Shown in pieces: positions 1 through 5,325 of a DNA stretch of 5,325 nt. A model generated the notes under the pieces. That model worked only from the letters and a program-made list of their open reading frames with translations. It was not told the origin of the DNA and ran no database searches. The stretch is taken from positions 1 through 5,325 of the forward strand of contig CAMLHB010000168.1 of NCBI GenBank assembly GCA_946479725.1, written 5' to 3'. The position numbers were made by a program, and so were the translations under genes. Each line of letters opens with the position of its first letter. The stretch's first letter is position 1. The DNA is from an uncultured Actinomycetes bacterium. GTDB lineage: Bacteria > Actinomycetota > Thermoleophilia > Solirubrobacterales > 70-9.

Positions 1-48
1 GCCGGTCTTTGGCAGGGGGGGCTCCCACCCCTCCCCCCACCACCGCGC
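1..48. other. G/C-homopolymer tail after fbpC; possible hairpin
   Basis: This is the short non-coding stretch just downstream of the minus-strand ATPase gene. Seven G (15-21) can pair with six C (33-38) across an 11-base loop, so a GC-only hairpin could form in the transcript end. There is no T-run after it on the minus strand, so it is not a canonical intrinsic terminator. The minus strand has runs of six, four and three G separated by single bases, which might favour G-quadruplex-like folding. Function is unproven and the window edge cuts the region. Confidence 0.25.
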
Positions 49-1107
49 CTAAGGATCCAGCGCGAGCACATCCGCGGGCCCCTCGATCCAGATGTTGACG
101 CGGTCGCCGGGGTGCCACGCGGGGAAGCCGAGCCGGCGCACTTTGACGACGCTGCCCGAGGGCAGCTGCAGCTCGACCAGCTGGTCATGGCCGAAGAAGC
201 TGCGCGAGAGCACCGTTGCCTTCTGGCTGCGGCGGTCGGGTGGTTCGATCGTCCCGATCGCCAGCGACTCCGGCCGCACCAGCACGTCGACCTCCCCGCT
301 CAGGCCCTCGCGGTTCGGCAGCGGTCCCAGCTCGCAGCTGATCGTCCCATCCTCGGCCCTGCCGGGCAGCACCTCGATCTCGCCGAGGAAGCTCGCGACC
401 CAGCGGCTGGTCGGGCGCGAGTAGACGTCCTCCGGCGTCCCGACCTGCTCGACCTTGCCCTCGTTGACGACCGCGACGACGTCGGCGACGCTCAACGCCT
501 CCTCCTGGTCGTGGGTGACGAAGACCGAGGTCAGCTTCTGCTCGGCGAGGATCTCGCGCACCTCTTCTCGCACCCGCGCCCGCAGGCCGGCGTCGAGGTT
601 GGAGAAGGGCTCGTCGAGGAGCAGCGCCCGCGGCTCGGCGACCAGCGCCCGCGCCAGCGCCACCCGCTGCTGCTGGCCGCCGGAGAGCTCGTGCGGATTT
701 CGCTTGCCGAGCCCGCCGAGGCCGACCGTCTCCAGGGCCGCCTCGACCTTCGCCTTGTCCGGGCGCCGACCGAGCGCATAGCCGACGTTGGCGGCGACGT
801 CCATGTGCGGGAAGAGCGCGTAGTCCTGGAAGACCATGCCGATGCGCCGGCGCTCCGCCGGCAGCGTGCGGCCGTCGCCGGTGACGACCTCGCCACCGAT
901 CTCGATCGTGCCGGCGTCGGCGCGCTCGAGCCCGGCGATCAGCCGCAGCGTCGTCGTCTTGCCGCAGCCGCTGGGGCCGAGCAGGGCGCAGATCGAGCCT
1001 GCGGGGACGTCGAGGTCGAGGTCGTCGACGGCGACCACCTCACCAAAGCTCTTGCGCAGGCCGCGCAGGCGCAGGCCCGGGATCAGATTGGACTCTTCAT
1101 GCTCCAT
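49..1107 (-). CDS. fbpC: Iron(III) ABC transporter ATP-binding protein (FbpC-like)
   Basis: This is the cytoplasmic ATPase that would energise ferric iron import by the FbpA/FbpB proteins encoded divergently next to it. All ABC motifs are intact in the 352-residue product: Walker A GPSGCGKT (44-51), Q-loop Gln94 in MVFQDYALFPH, signature LSGGQQQR (141-148), Walker B LLLDEP with Asp165/Glu166, D-loop SNLD (169-172) and H-loop His199 in THDQEEAL. Residues from about 240 to the end form a TOBE-type accessory domain that includes LVRPES. Length matches the roughly 350 residues usual for FbpC/PotA-type ATPases. The ATG at 1107 is the best start: a stop lies in frame 11 codons upstream and only a CTG lies between. 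No good Shine-Dalgarno is visible, so translation may begin on a very short leader. The family also includes ATPases for polyamine, thiamine, sulfate and phosphonate uptake, so the iron assignment rests on the neighbouring binding protein and the iron box. In canonical fbpABC operons this gene is last on the same strand; here it is split off and divergent. Confidence 0.9.
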   Translation of the reverse strand: MEHEESNLIPGLRLRGLRKSFGEVVAVDDLDLDVPAGSICALLGPSGCGKTTTLRLIAGLERADAGTIEIGGEVVTGDGRTLPAERRRIGMVFQDYALFPHMDVAANVGYALGRRPDKAKVEAALETVGLGGLGKRNPHELSGGQQQRVALARALVAEPRALLLDEPFSNLDAGLRARVREEVREILAEQKLTSVFVTHDQEEALSVADVVAVVNEGKVEQVGTPEDVYSRPTSRWVASFLGEIEVLPGRAEDGTISCELGPLPNREGLSGEVDVLVRPESLAIGTIEPPDRRSQKATVLSRSFFGHDQLVELQLPSGSVVKVRRLGFPAWHPGDRVNIWIEGPADVLALDP

Positions 1108-1123
1108 AAGCAGACAGTTCCAT
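1097..1123 (-). other. Possible 8-codon upstream ORF overlapping fbpC start
   Basis: On the minus strand an ATG 16 bases upstream of the fbpC ATG opens a frame reading MELSAYGA and then TGA. The stop lies a few codons inside fbpC, in another frame. The two ATGs sit in an identical octamer, CTTATGGA (plus-strand TCCATAAG at 1103-1110 and 1119-1126). It could be a leader peptide, a decoy start or chance. If transcription starts near 1118, as the best -10-like element suggests, this ATG would not be in the mRNA. Confidence 0.12.
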
Positions 1124-1130
1124 AAGATTA
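1123..1130. promoter_or_regulatory. Overlapping divergent -10-like elements within the iron box
   Basis: TAAGAT at 1123-1128 on the plus strand and TAATCT at 1130-1125 on the minus strand both fit the loose TANNNT actinobacterial -10 pattern. They would place transcription starts near 1135 (plus) and 1118 (minus), giving leaders of about 18 and 11 bases. No convincing -35 is seen on either strand. The two elements share bases 1125-1128, so the promoters would compete for polymerase and both would be blocked by a repressor on the iron box. This is pattern inference only. Confidence 0.3.
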
Positions 1131-1141
1131 GGGCAACCTAA
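1123..1141. promoter_or_regulatory. IdeR/DtxR-type iron box between divergent fbp genes
   Basis: The 19-mer TAAGATTAGGGCAACCTAA matches the widely quoted actinobacterial iron box TWAGGTWAGSCTWACCTWA at 16 of 19 positions. Its inner 14 bases (1128-1141) hold perfect TTAGG/CCTAA arms. It lies in the 45-base gap between divergent start codons, ending 11 bases before the binding-protein GTG and starting 15 bases before the ATPase ATG. An Fe(II)-loaded IdeR/DtxR dimer pair bound here would cover both promoters and repress the whole transporter when iron is replete. The match is seen directly; binding is inferred. The box independently supports iron as the substrate. Confidence 0.75.
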
Positions 1142-1152
1142 CTCCCGCCTCT

Positions 1153-2205
1153 GTGATCCTCCCCACCCGACAACGCCGCTTGCTCGCGGCCGCCCTGCTC
1201 TTCTTCGCCGCCCTCATAGCCGCCGGCTGCGGCTTCAGCACCGAAGGCAGCGGCGGCGGCTCCAACGATCCCGAAGTCGAAGGGATCACCCTCTACTCGG
1301 GCCGGATCCCGGCCGCGATCGGTCCGGCCGTCGACAGCTACGAGCAGCAGGCCAACCGCGACGTCAAGGTCCGCTTCGCCGAAACCGCCGACCTCGCCGC
1401 CACCCTGGTCGAGGAGGGCGACGCCTCCCCCGCCGACGTCTTCTTCGCCCAGGAGCCGGGGGCGATCGCCGCCGTCGCCGAAGCCGGCCTCCTGGCAAAG
1501 CTGCCGCAGGACATCCTTGACCGGGTCCCGCCCCGCTACCGCGATCCGGAAGGGCGCTGGGTCGGGGTGACCGGCCGCGCCCGGGTGATCGCCTACAACC
1601 GCGACGTCGTCAAGCAGTCCGAACTGCCCCCCTCCCCCTTCGGCCTCACCGACCCGAAGTGGAAGGACCGGGTCGGCTGGAGCCCAGCCTCCTCGAGCAT
1701 GCAGGAGTACGTGACCGCGCTCCGCGCCAAATATGGCGACGACCGGACCAAGCAGTGGCTGGAAGAAATGGTCGACAACGGCGCCGTCGCCTTCCCCGAC
1801 AACGTGACGATCCGCGACGCGATCGCCAAAGGCGAAATCGACGTCGGGCTGATCAACCACTACTACGTCGCCCAGGCGATCTCCGAAGAAGGCCCCAGTT
1901 ACCCCGTCGCCGTCTACTTCCCGCCCGGCGGCCTCGGCTCTCTGTTGCTGCTGACCAGTGTGGGCGTGCTCGAATCGAGCGACCGCAAGCCGGAAGCGTT
2001 CGCCTTCGTCCGCTCGCTGCTCTCGCAGGACACGCAACAGTTCTTCACCTCGAGCAGCAAGGAGTACCCGCTCGCCAAGGGCGCCAAGCCCGACCCCTCG
2101 CTGAGCGTGCCGATCGGGAAGATCCCCGTCTCCGACACCAACCTGGTCGACCTGAAGGAGCTGCAGGGGACGATTGAACTGATGAAAGAAAGCGGGGCGC
2201 TGTAG
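1153..2205 (+). CDS. fbpA: Iron(III)-binding lipoprotein of ABC transporter (FbpA-like)
   Basis: This is the extracytoplasmic substrate-binding protein, likely for ferric iron, tethered to the membrane by lipid. The 350-residue product begins with a basic stretch (RQRR), a hydrophobic core (10-25) and a lipobox-like IAAGC ending at Cys26, then a Gly/Ser-rich linker (31-38). The mature domain starts around ITLYSG (45-50). It holds ADVFFAQ (94-100), WKDRVGW (170-176), GEIDVGLINHYY (227-238) and a late EYPL (304-307), in the same order as in Haemophilus/Neisseria FbpA. Tyr237-Tyr238 correspond to the iron-binding Tyr195-Tyr196, Asn217 and Asn235 to Asn175 and Asn193, and Ser180 to Ser139 of the phosphate-anion site. 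The His9 position is Ile52 and the Glu57 position is Gln100, so two classical protein ligands are missing. The GTG at 1153 is the only reasonable start, because an in-frame TAG lies at 1129-1131 with no start codon between. No Shine-Dalgarno is apparent. Its stop overlaps the permease start (TAGTG). Another oxyanion or metal remains possible, but Tyr-Tyr plus the iron box favour Fe(III). Confidence 0.88.
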   Translation: MILPTRQRRLLAAALLFFAALIAAGCGFSTEGSGGGSNDPEVEGITLYSGRIPAAIGPAVDSYEQQANRDVKVRFAETADLAATLVEEGDASPADVFFAQEPGAIAAVAEAGLLAKLPQDILDRVPPRYRDPEGRWVGVTGRARVIAYNRDVVKQSELPPSPFGLTDPKWKDRVGWSPASSSMQEYVTALRAKYGDDRTKQWLEEMVDNGAVAFPDNVTIRDAIAKGEIDVGLINHYYVAQAISEEGPSYPVAVYFPPGGLGSLLLLTSVGVLESSDRKPEAFAFVRSLLSQDTQQFFTSSSKEYPLAKGAKPDPSLSVPIGKIPVSDTNLVDLKELQGTIELMKESGAL

Positions 2206-3773
2206 TGGCAGCGGCGCGCCGGGCGCCGCTCGGCCTGCTCGCGCTCGGCGCCCTGATCGGCGCCGCCGCCGTCCTCCCCGCCGCCTACCTCGTCGTCGTC
2301 ATCGCCGGCGACCTCTCGGCGGCGCTGGAAGTCGCCTTCTCCTCGCGGGCGCTGGAAACTCTGCTGCGGACGGCGGCGCTGACCGCGGCGGTGGTCATCG
2401 CCTCGGTTGCGATCGCGCTGCCGATCGGCTGGCTGACGGTCCGCACCGACCTTGCCGCCCGCCGCCTCTGGACCGTCCTCTGCACGCTGCCGCTGGTGAT
2501 CCCCAGCTACGTCGGCGCCTACCTGCTGGTCGCGGCGCTGGGTCCCAACGGGCTGCTGCAGGAAGCGCTCGGCGTCGACCGCCTCCCCTCGATCTACGGC
2601 TTCACCGGCGCCTGGCTGGTGCTGACGCTCTTCACCTACCCGCTGGTCCTGATCCCGCTGCGGGCGACCCTGCGCCGGATCGACCCCCAGCTCGAGGACG
2701 CGGCGCGGGCGATGGGCCGCAGCCCGCTGGAAGTCTTCCGCAGCGTGGTGCTACCGCAGCTCTGGCCGGTGCTCGCCGCCGGCTCGCTGCTCGTCGCCCT
2801 CTTCACGATCAGCGACTTCGGCGCCGTCTCGATCCTCCGCTTCCGCTCCTTCACCGCCGAAATCTACGTCGCCTACCAGTCGAGCTTCGACCGGGTCGCG
2901 GCGGCGGCACTCGGCGCCGTCCTCGTCGTCGCGATGCTGGTCCTTCTGTACGCCAGCTCCCGGGTGCGCGGGGCGCGAGCGGTCCACCGGCTCGGGCCGG
3001 GGACGCTGCGGCCGACCCAGCCCTACCGGCTCGGCCGCTGGCGCTGGCCGGCGTTCGGCTTCTGCTCGCTGATCGTGACCGTCGCCTTCGTCCTCCCGGT
3101 CGGGGTGCTCGTCTACTGGGCCTCGAAAGGCATCTCCACCGGCAGCACCTCCTTCCACACTGTCGCGGCACTGGGCGGCAACTCGCTGCTGATCGCCTTC
3201 TGGGCGGCGGCGCTGGGAGCGGTGGCGGCGCTCGTCGTCGCGGCGCTGGCGGTCCGCTACCCCTCGGCGCTGACGCGGGTGATCGAGCGGCTCGCCCACG
3301 GCGGTTACGCGCTGCCGGGGATCCTCGTCGCCCTGGGACTCGTCTTCTTCTCGACCCGGGCGGCGCCGGCGCTCTACCAGACGATCACCCTGCTGGTCTT
3401 CGCAATGACGATTCACTACCTGCCGCTGGCGATCGGGCCGATCGCCAGCTCGCTGGTCCAGCTCTCGCCGCGGATCGAAGAGGCTGCCCGCGGGATGGGC
3501 CGCGGCCCGGCCGAGGTCTTCCGCACGATCACGATCCCGCTCGCCCGCGGCGGCATGATGGCCGGGGCGGCGCTGGTCTTCCTGCATGCGATGAAGGAGC
3601 TGACGGTGACCCTGATCCTCTCCCCGATCGGGTTCAAAACGCTCGCCACCGACATCTGGACTCAGACGACCTACGGCTTCTACGAGGCGAGCGCGATCCC
3701 GGCCCTGGTCCTGCTGGCGGTCGCCGCGATCCCGGTCTACCTGCTGAGCGAGCAGGGCGCGGCGCCTTCCTGA
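2205..3773 (+). CDS. fbpB: Iron(III) ABC transporter permease, two fused domains (FbpB-like)
   Basis: This is the membrane channel subunit that would receive ferric iron from the upstream lipoprotein and couple to the divergently encoded ATPase. The 522-residue product is a tandem duplication of the binding-protein-dependent permease domain, with about 12 hydrophobic segments (near 13-35, 56-78, 88-110, 135-155, 188-207, 232-252, 284-306, 326-350, 367-383, 393-413, 447-470, 495-515). Each half carries an EAA loop that docks on the ATPase: EDAARAMGRSPLEVF from residue 164 and EEAARGMGRGPAEVF from 425, each followed by an LP/IP turn. The near-identity of the two loops shows the internal duplication. 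Length is usual for FbpB/SfuB/ThiP-type permeases, and one such protein replaces a permease pair. The GTG start shares its G with the TAG stop of the preceding gene, so translation is probably coupled. A GCGGGG stretch just upstream is at best a weak ribosome site. Substrate is assigned by context. Confidence 0.9.
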   Translation: MAAARRAPLGLLALGALIGAAAVLPAAYLVVVIAGDLSAALEVAFSSRALETLLRTAALTAAVVIASVAIALPIGWLTVRTDLAARRLWTVLCTLPLVIPSYVGAYLLVAALGPNGLLQEALGVDRLPSIYGFTGAWLVLTLFTYPLVLIPLRATLRRIDPQLEDAARAMGRSPLEVFRSVVLPQLWPVLAAGSLLVALFTISDFGAVSILRFRSFTAEIYVAYQSSFDRVAAAALGAVLVVAMLVLLYASSRVRGARAVHRLGPGTLRPTQPYRLGRWRWPAFGFCSLIVTVAFVLPVGVLVYWASKGISTGSTSFHTVAALGGNSLLIAFWAAALGAVAALVVAALAVRYPSALTRVIERLAHGGYALPGILVALGLVFFSTRAAPALYQTITLLVFAMTIHYLPLAIGPIASSLVQLSPRIEEAARGMGRGPAEVFRTITIPLARGGMMAGAALVFLHAMKELTVTLILSPIGFKTLATDIWTQTTYGFYEASAIPALVLLAVAAIPVYLLSEQGAAPS

Positions 3774-3777
3774 CCTC

Positions 3778-5214
3778 GTGAGTGTCCTGCTCAGGCCGCG
3801 CCCGGCGCTGGCGGTGGCGGCGGCGCTGGTCCTCGCAGCCGCCTCCCTCACCCTCCCCTACCTGCCGGTCTACGACCCCTGGGCCTGGCTGGTCTGGGGA
3901 CGGGAGATCCTCCAGGGGCACTTCGAAACCGCCGCTGGCCCCTCCTGGAAGCCGCTGCCGGTCCTGATCGACGCGCCGCTTTCGCTGCTCGGGGACGCGG
4001 CGCCGCAGGGATGGCTGCTGATCGCCCGCGCGGGCTGGATCTGCGCGCCGCTGATGGCGGGGCTGCTGGCGGCGCGGCTGAGCGGCGAGGGGGCCGGCCG
4101 CTGGCGCTGGGTCGCCGCGGTGGTCGCCGCCGGCTCGGTGGCGCTGACCTGGGACTCCTTCACGCCGCCGCTGCGCCAGTTCACCGGCGGCCTCTCCGAG
4201 CCGCTCCTCGTCGCCCTGGCCCTGGGAGCGATCTGGGCGGCGCTCGATGAGCGGCGGGAGTGGGCCTTGGGGCTGGGGACGGCGGGGGCGCTGCTGCGGC
4301 CCGAATGCTGGCCCTTCCTGGCCCTCTACGGATTGAGCGTGCGAGGACACCACCCGCGCCTGCGCGCCGCCACGATCCTCATCGCCGTCCTGATCCCGGT
4401 CGCCTGGTTCGTCCCCGACATCCTCGGCGCCGGCAACCCGCTGCAGGGCGGCGAGACCGCCCGCGCCGGCGGCATCGAGCCCCTCGACGGCCTCGCCGTG
4501 CTGGGACGAGCGCTGGCCGCACCCCTGGCCGCCTGCTGGGTCGGTCTCGCCCTGCTCCTTTGGGGGTGGCGGGGCGACTTTGTCAACCATAGGTTGACCG
4601 AAGCGCCCCGCGACGATCGCGTCCTCGCGATCCTCCTGGCCGGCGCCGCCGCCTGGACTCTCCTCGTCGCCGCGATGGCGATCGTCGGCTTCGCCGGCCT
4701 CCCCCGCTTCCTCGCCCCCGCCACCGCGATCGTCGCCGTCCTCGGCGGCGTAGGAATAGCCCGCTCCGCAGCCGCGGCAGAGCTTTTCCACCCCATAGAG
4801 GGTAAAAGCTCTGCCGCGATCGTCGGGCTGACGCTGGTCATCGCCATCATCGGCTTCACCTGGCGCGCCGCGCAGATCCCGGGACACCTCGACGTTGTCC
4901 AGCACCAGACCCGCTCTGTCAACCACCTCTTCGACCTGGTCGACCAGACCGGCAAACGCCCCCTGCTCGCCTGCCAGGGCCAAGTCCGCATGACCCGAGT
5001 CCGAGAGCAAACCGCCCTCGCCTGGAAGCTGGAGGAACCGATCTCTACCGTCCCCCTCCGCCGCCACCCCAAAAAAGGCGTCGCCCTCTCAACCAAACCA
5101 TTCCCCACCGGCAACGTCATCGCCCAAGCCGGCGCCTGGAGAGCCACCGTCCTCCCCTGCCCCACCGGCTACGGCCACCGCCCCCGTCCTGCCGAAATCC
5201 ACCTGAGCCCATAA
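3778..5214 (+). CDS. Polytopic membrane protein, probable GT-C glycosyltransferase-like
   Basis: I do not recognise a specific named gene. The 478-residue product has about 10-11 hydrophobic segments over residues 10-363, then a soluble tail of about 110 residues. GT-C-like features are a short first helix followed by an acidic loop (YDPWAWLVWGREI, 32-44, Asp33 as candidate catalytic or metal residue), an LLRPECWPFLALYG stretch (172-185), a GNPL loop (219-222) and a GLPRFLAPA helix start (307-315) resembling the RY/RF-L-P element of lipid-linked-sugar mannosyl/arabinosyl-type transferases. If so, it would move a sugar from a polyprenyl phosphate donor to an acceptor outside the membrane. The GTG start lies four bases after the permease stop without a clear ribosome site, suggesting operon membership and translational coupling, though no iron role is evident. 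Two palindromes (4571-4609 and 4773-4818) are read in frame and encode residues about 265-278 and 332-347, both in predicted loops. Around them codons such as AGG, TTG, ATA and AAA break the G/C-ending usage. It could equally be annotated as a hypothetical membrane protein. Confidence 0.7.
   Translation: MSVLLRPRPALAVAAALVLAAASLTLPYLPVYDPWAWLVWGREILQGHFETAAGPSWKPLPVLIDAPLSLLGDAAPQGWLLIARAGWICAPLMAGLLAARLSGEGAGRWRWVAAVVAAGSVALTWDSFTPPLRQFTGGLSEPLLVALALGAIWAALDERREWALGLGTAGALLRPECWPFLALYGLSVRGHHPRLRAATILIAVLIPVAWFVPDILGAGNPLQGGETARAGGIEPLDGLAVLGRALAAPLAACWVGLALLLWGWRGDFVNHRLTEAPRDDRVLAILLAGAAAWTLLVAAMAIVGFAGLPRFLAPATAIVAVLGGVGIARSAAAAELFHPIEGKSSAAIVGLTLVIAIIGFTWRAAQIPGHLDVVQHQTRSVNHLFDLVDQTGKRPLLACQGQVRMTRVREQTALAWKLEEPISTVPLRRHPKKGVALSTKPFPTGNVIAQAGAWRATVLPCPTGYGHRPRPAEIHLSP
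4571..4609. repeat. In-frame palindrome A (GTCAACC-ATA-GGTTGAC core)
   Basis: The core is a perfect 7-bp inverted repeat, GTCAACC (4582-4588) and GGTTGAC (4592-4598), around ATA. It is flanked by CTT/AAG (4578-4580 with 4601-4603) and then GGGGCG/CGCCCC (4571-4576 with 4604-4609), separated by small bulges. Together this makes an imperfect 39-base hairpin with 16 pairs. Its 39 bases equal 13 codons, so removing it would keep the frame. It encodes roughly residues 265-278, in the loop between two predicted helices. The AT content and the codons TTT, AGG and TTG differ from the surrounding gene. The structure is seen directly; a mobile origin is inferred. Confidence 0.6.
4773..4818. repeat. In-frame palindrome B (15-bp perfect stem)
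   Basis: Left arm CGCGGCAGAGCTTTT (4773-4787) is the exact reverse complement of right arm AAAAGCTCTGCCGCG (4804-4818). Inside, after a CC bulge, ACCC (4790-4793) pairs with GGGT (4800-4803) around the loop CATAGA. A perfect 15-bp stem is far beyond chance for two sites 16 bases apart. It is read in frame as roughly residues 332-347 of the membrane protein, in a predicted loop before the last helix, and uses locally rare codons (CTT, ATA, AAA, TCT). On RNA it would be a very stable hairpin in the middle of a coding sequence. A palindromic repeat element of REP/MITE or RPE type is the leading reading. Confidence 0.8.
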
Positions 5215-5325
5215 GGGGAGGCCGGTGGGGGTCGTGAGGTGCTCAGCAAGTAGCCGGGCCCACCAACCCCCCAGGCGCCCGCAGATGCGGACTCACCCCG
5301 CCGAGGTGCTCCGAACCAACCCCAC
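5215..5325. other. Unassigned 3' region, no supported gene
   Basis: After the membrane-protein stop there is G/C-rich sequence. GGTGGG (5224-5229) can pair with CCCACC (5259-5264) around an inner TGAG-GTG-CTCA hairpin (5235-5245), and CCGC (5279-5282) with GCGG (5287-5290). None is followed by a T-run. The nonamer GAGGTGCTC occurs twice (5236-5244, 5303-5311). A plus-strand frame from the GTG at 5225 stays open to the window end after a GGGGAGG, and minus-strand frames end at 5243 and 5293. None has recognisable content, so I assign no gene. Confidence 0.4.

Noticed and set aside
1..48. Intrinsic terminator for the ATPase gene
   Set aside because: The G7/C6 pairing is plausible but no U-tract follows on the transcribed strand, so I list it only as a possible hairpin.
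112..1125. Long plus-strand open frame opposite the ATPase gene
   Set aside because: It is the antisense of a gene with all ABC motifs intact. Its translation is rich in Arg/Ala/Asp/Leu without any recognisable domain, as expected from strong GC bias at third positions.
1138..2037. 299-codon minus-strand open frame opposite the binding protein
   Set aside because: It overlaps a lipoprotein with a signal peptide and the Tyr-Tyr iron motif and would cover the intergenic operator. No domain is recognisable in it.
2751..3851. 366-codon minus-strand open frame across the permease
   Set aside because: It is a composition-driven shadow: its translation is charged low complexity, while the plus strand carries two EAA loops and 12 helices.
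4773..4818. Intrinsic terminator inside the membrane-protein gene
   Set aside because: The stem is strong, but the T4 tract is inside the left arm and no T-run follows the right arm. The reading frame also continues for about 130 codons with a coherent final helix and soluble tail.
3634..5067. 477-codon minus-strand open frame opposite the membrane protein
   Set aside because: The product is mostly Gly/Arg/Asp/Glu/Gln low-complexity sequence with no motif and overlaps the end of the permease gene. The plus-strand frame has coherent helices and correct operon spacing.
5225..5325. Possible start of a further plus-strand gene (GTG 5225 or ATG 5285) after a GGGGAGG
   Set aside because: Only about 33 codons are visible, with no recognisable content and overlapping inverted repeats. 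It cannot be supported without the sequence beyond the window.
1..5325. tRNA, rRNA or CRISPR array
   Set aside because: I saw no cloverleaf with a GGTTCRA-type T-arm, no rRNA-like stretch and no regularly spaced direct repeats.

Overview
The window comes from a high-GC genome with GTG starts and very G/C-biased third codon positions. It carries a compact iron(III) ABC transporter locus of the FbpABC type, followed by a polytopic membrane protein. A Cys-anchored lipoprotein as binding protein, a DtxR/IdeR-like iron box and the codon usage all point to an actinobacterium. The general look resembles the Thermoleophilia/Solirubrobacterales, but that finer placement is an impression, not a demonstration.

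Layout. Bases 1-48 are a G/C-homopolymer-rich tail downstream of the first gene. Bases 49-1107 (minus strand) encode an FbpC-type ATPase with a complete set of ABC motifs. A 45-base divergent intergenic region (1108-1152) contains a strong match (16/19 to the degenerate consensus) to the actinobacterial IdeR/DtxR iron box at 1123-1141. From 1153 on the plus strand come an FbpA-type binding lipoprotein (1153-2205), an FbpB-type double-domain permease (2205-3773, overlapping by one base) and a GT-C-like multi-pass membrane protein (3778-5214, four-base gap). Bases 5215-5325 have no gene I can support.

How it fits together. The lipoprotein would capture ferric iron outside the membrane through a conserved Tyr-Tyr pair, the 12-TM permease would pass it inward, and the divergently encoded ATPase would power transport. 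One operator between the two transcription units could shut both off when iron is plentiful. The fourth gene is probably co-transcribed with the permease. Its own features suggest a lipid-linked-sugar-dependent glycosyltransferase, with no evident link to iron.

The least expected structure is in the fourth gene. Two strong palindromes, at 4571-4609 and 4773-4818, lie in frame inside the coding region, each in a predicted inter-helix loop, each with AT-rich, locally rare codons, and each with CCATAG at its apex. They look like small palindromic elements inserted into a protein-coding gene and tolerated there, similar in concept to the Rickettsia palindromic elements. This is the main item for follow-up.
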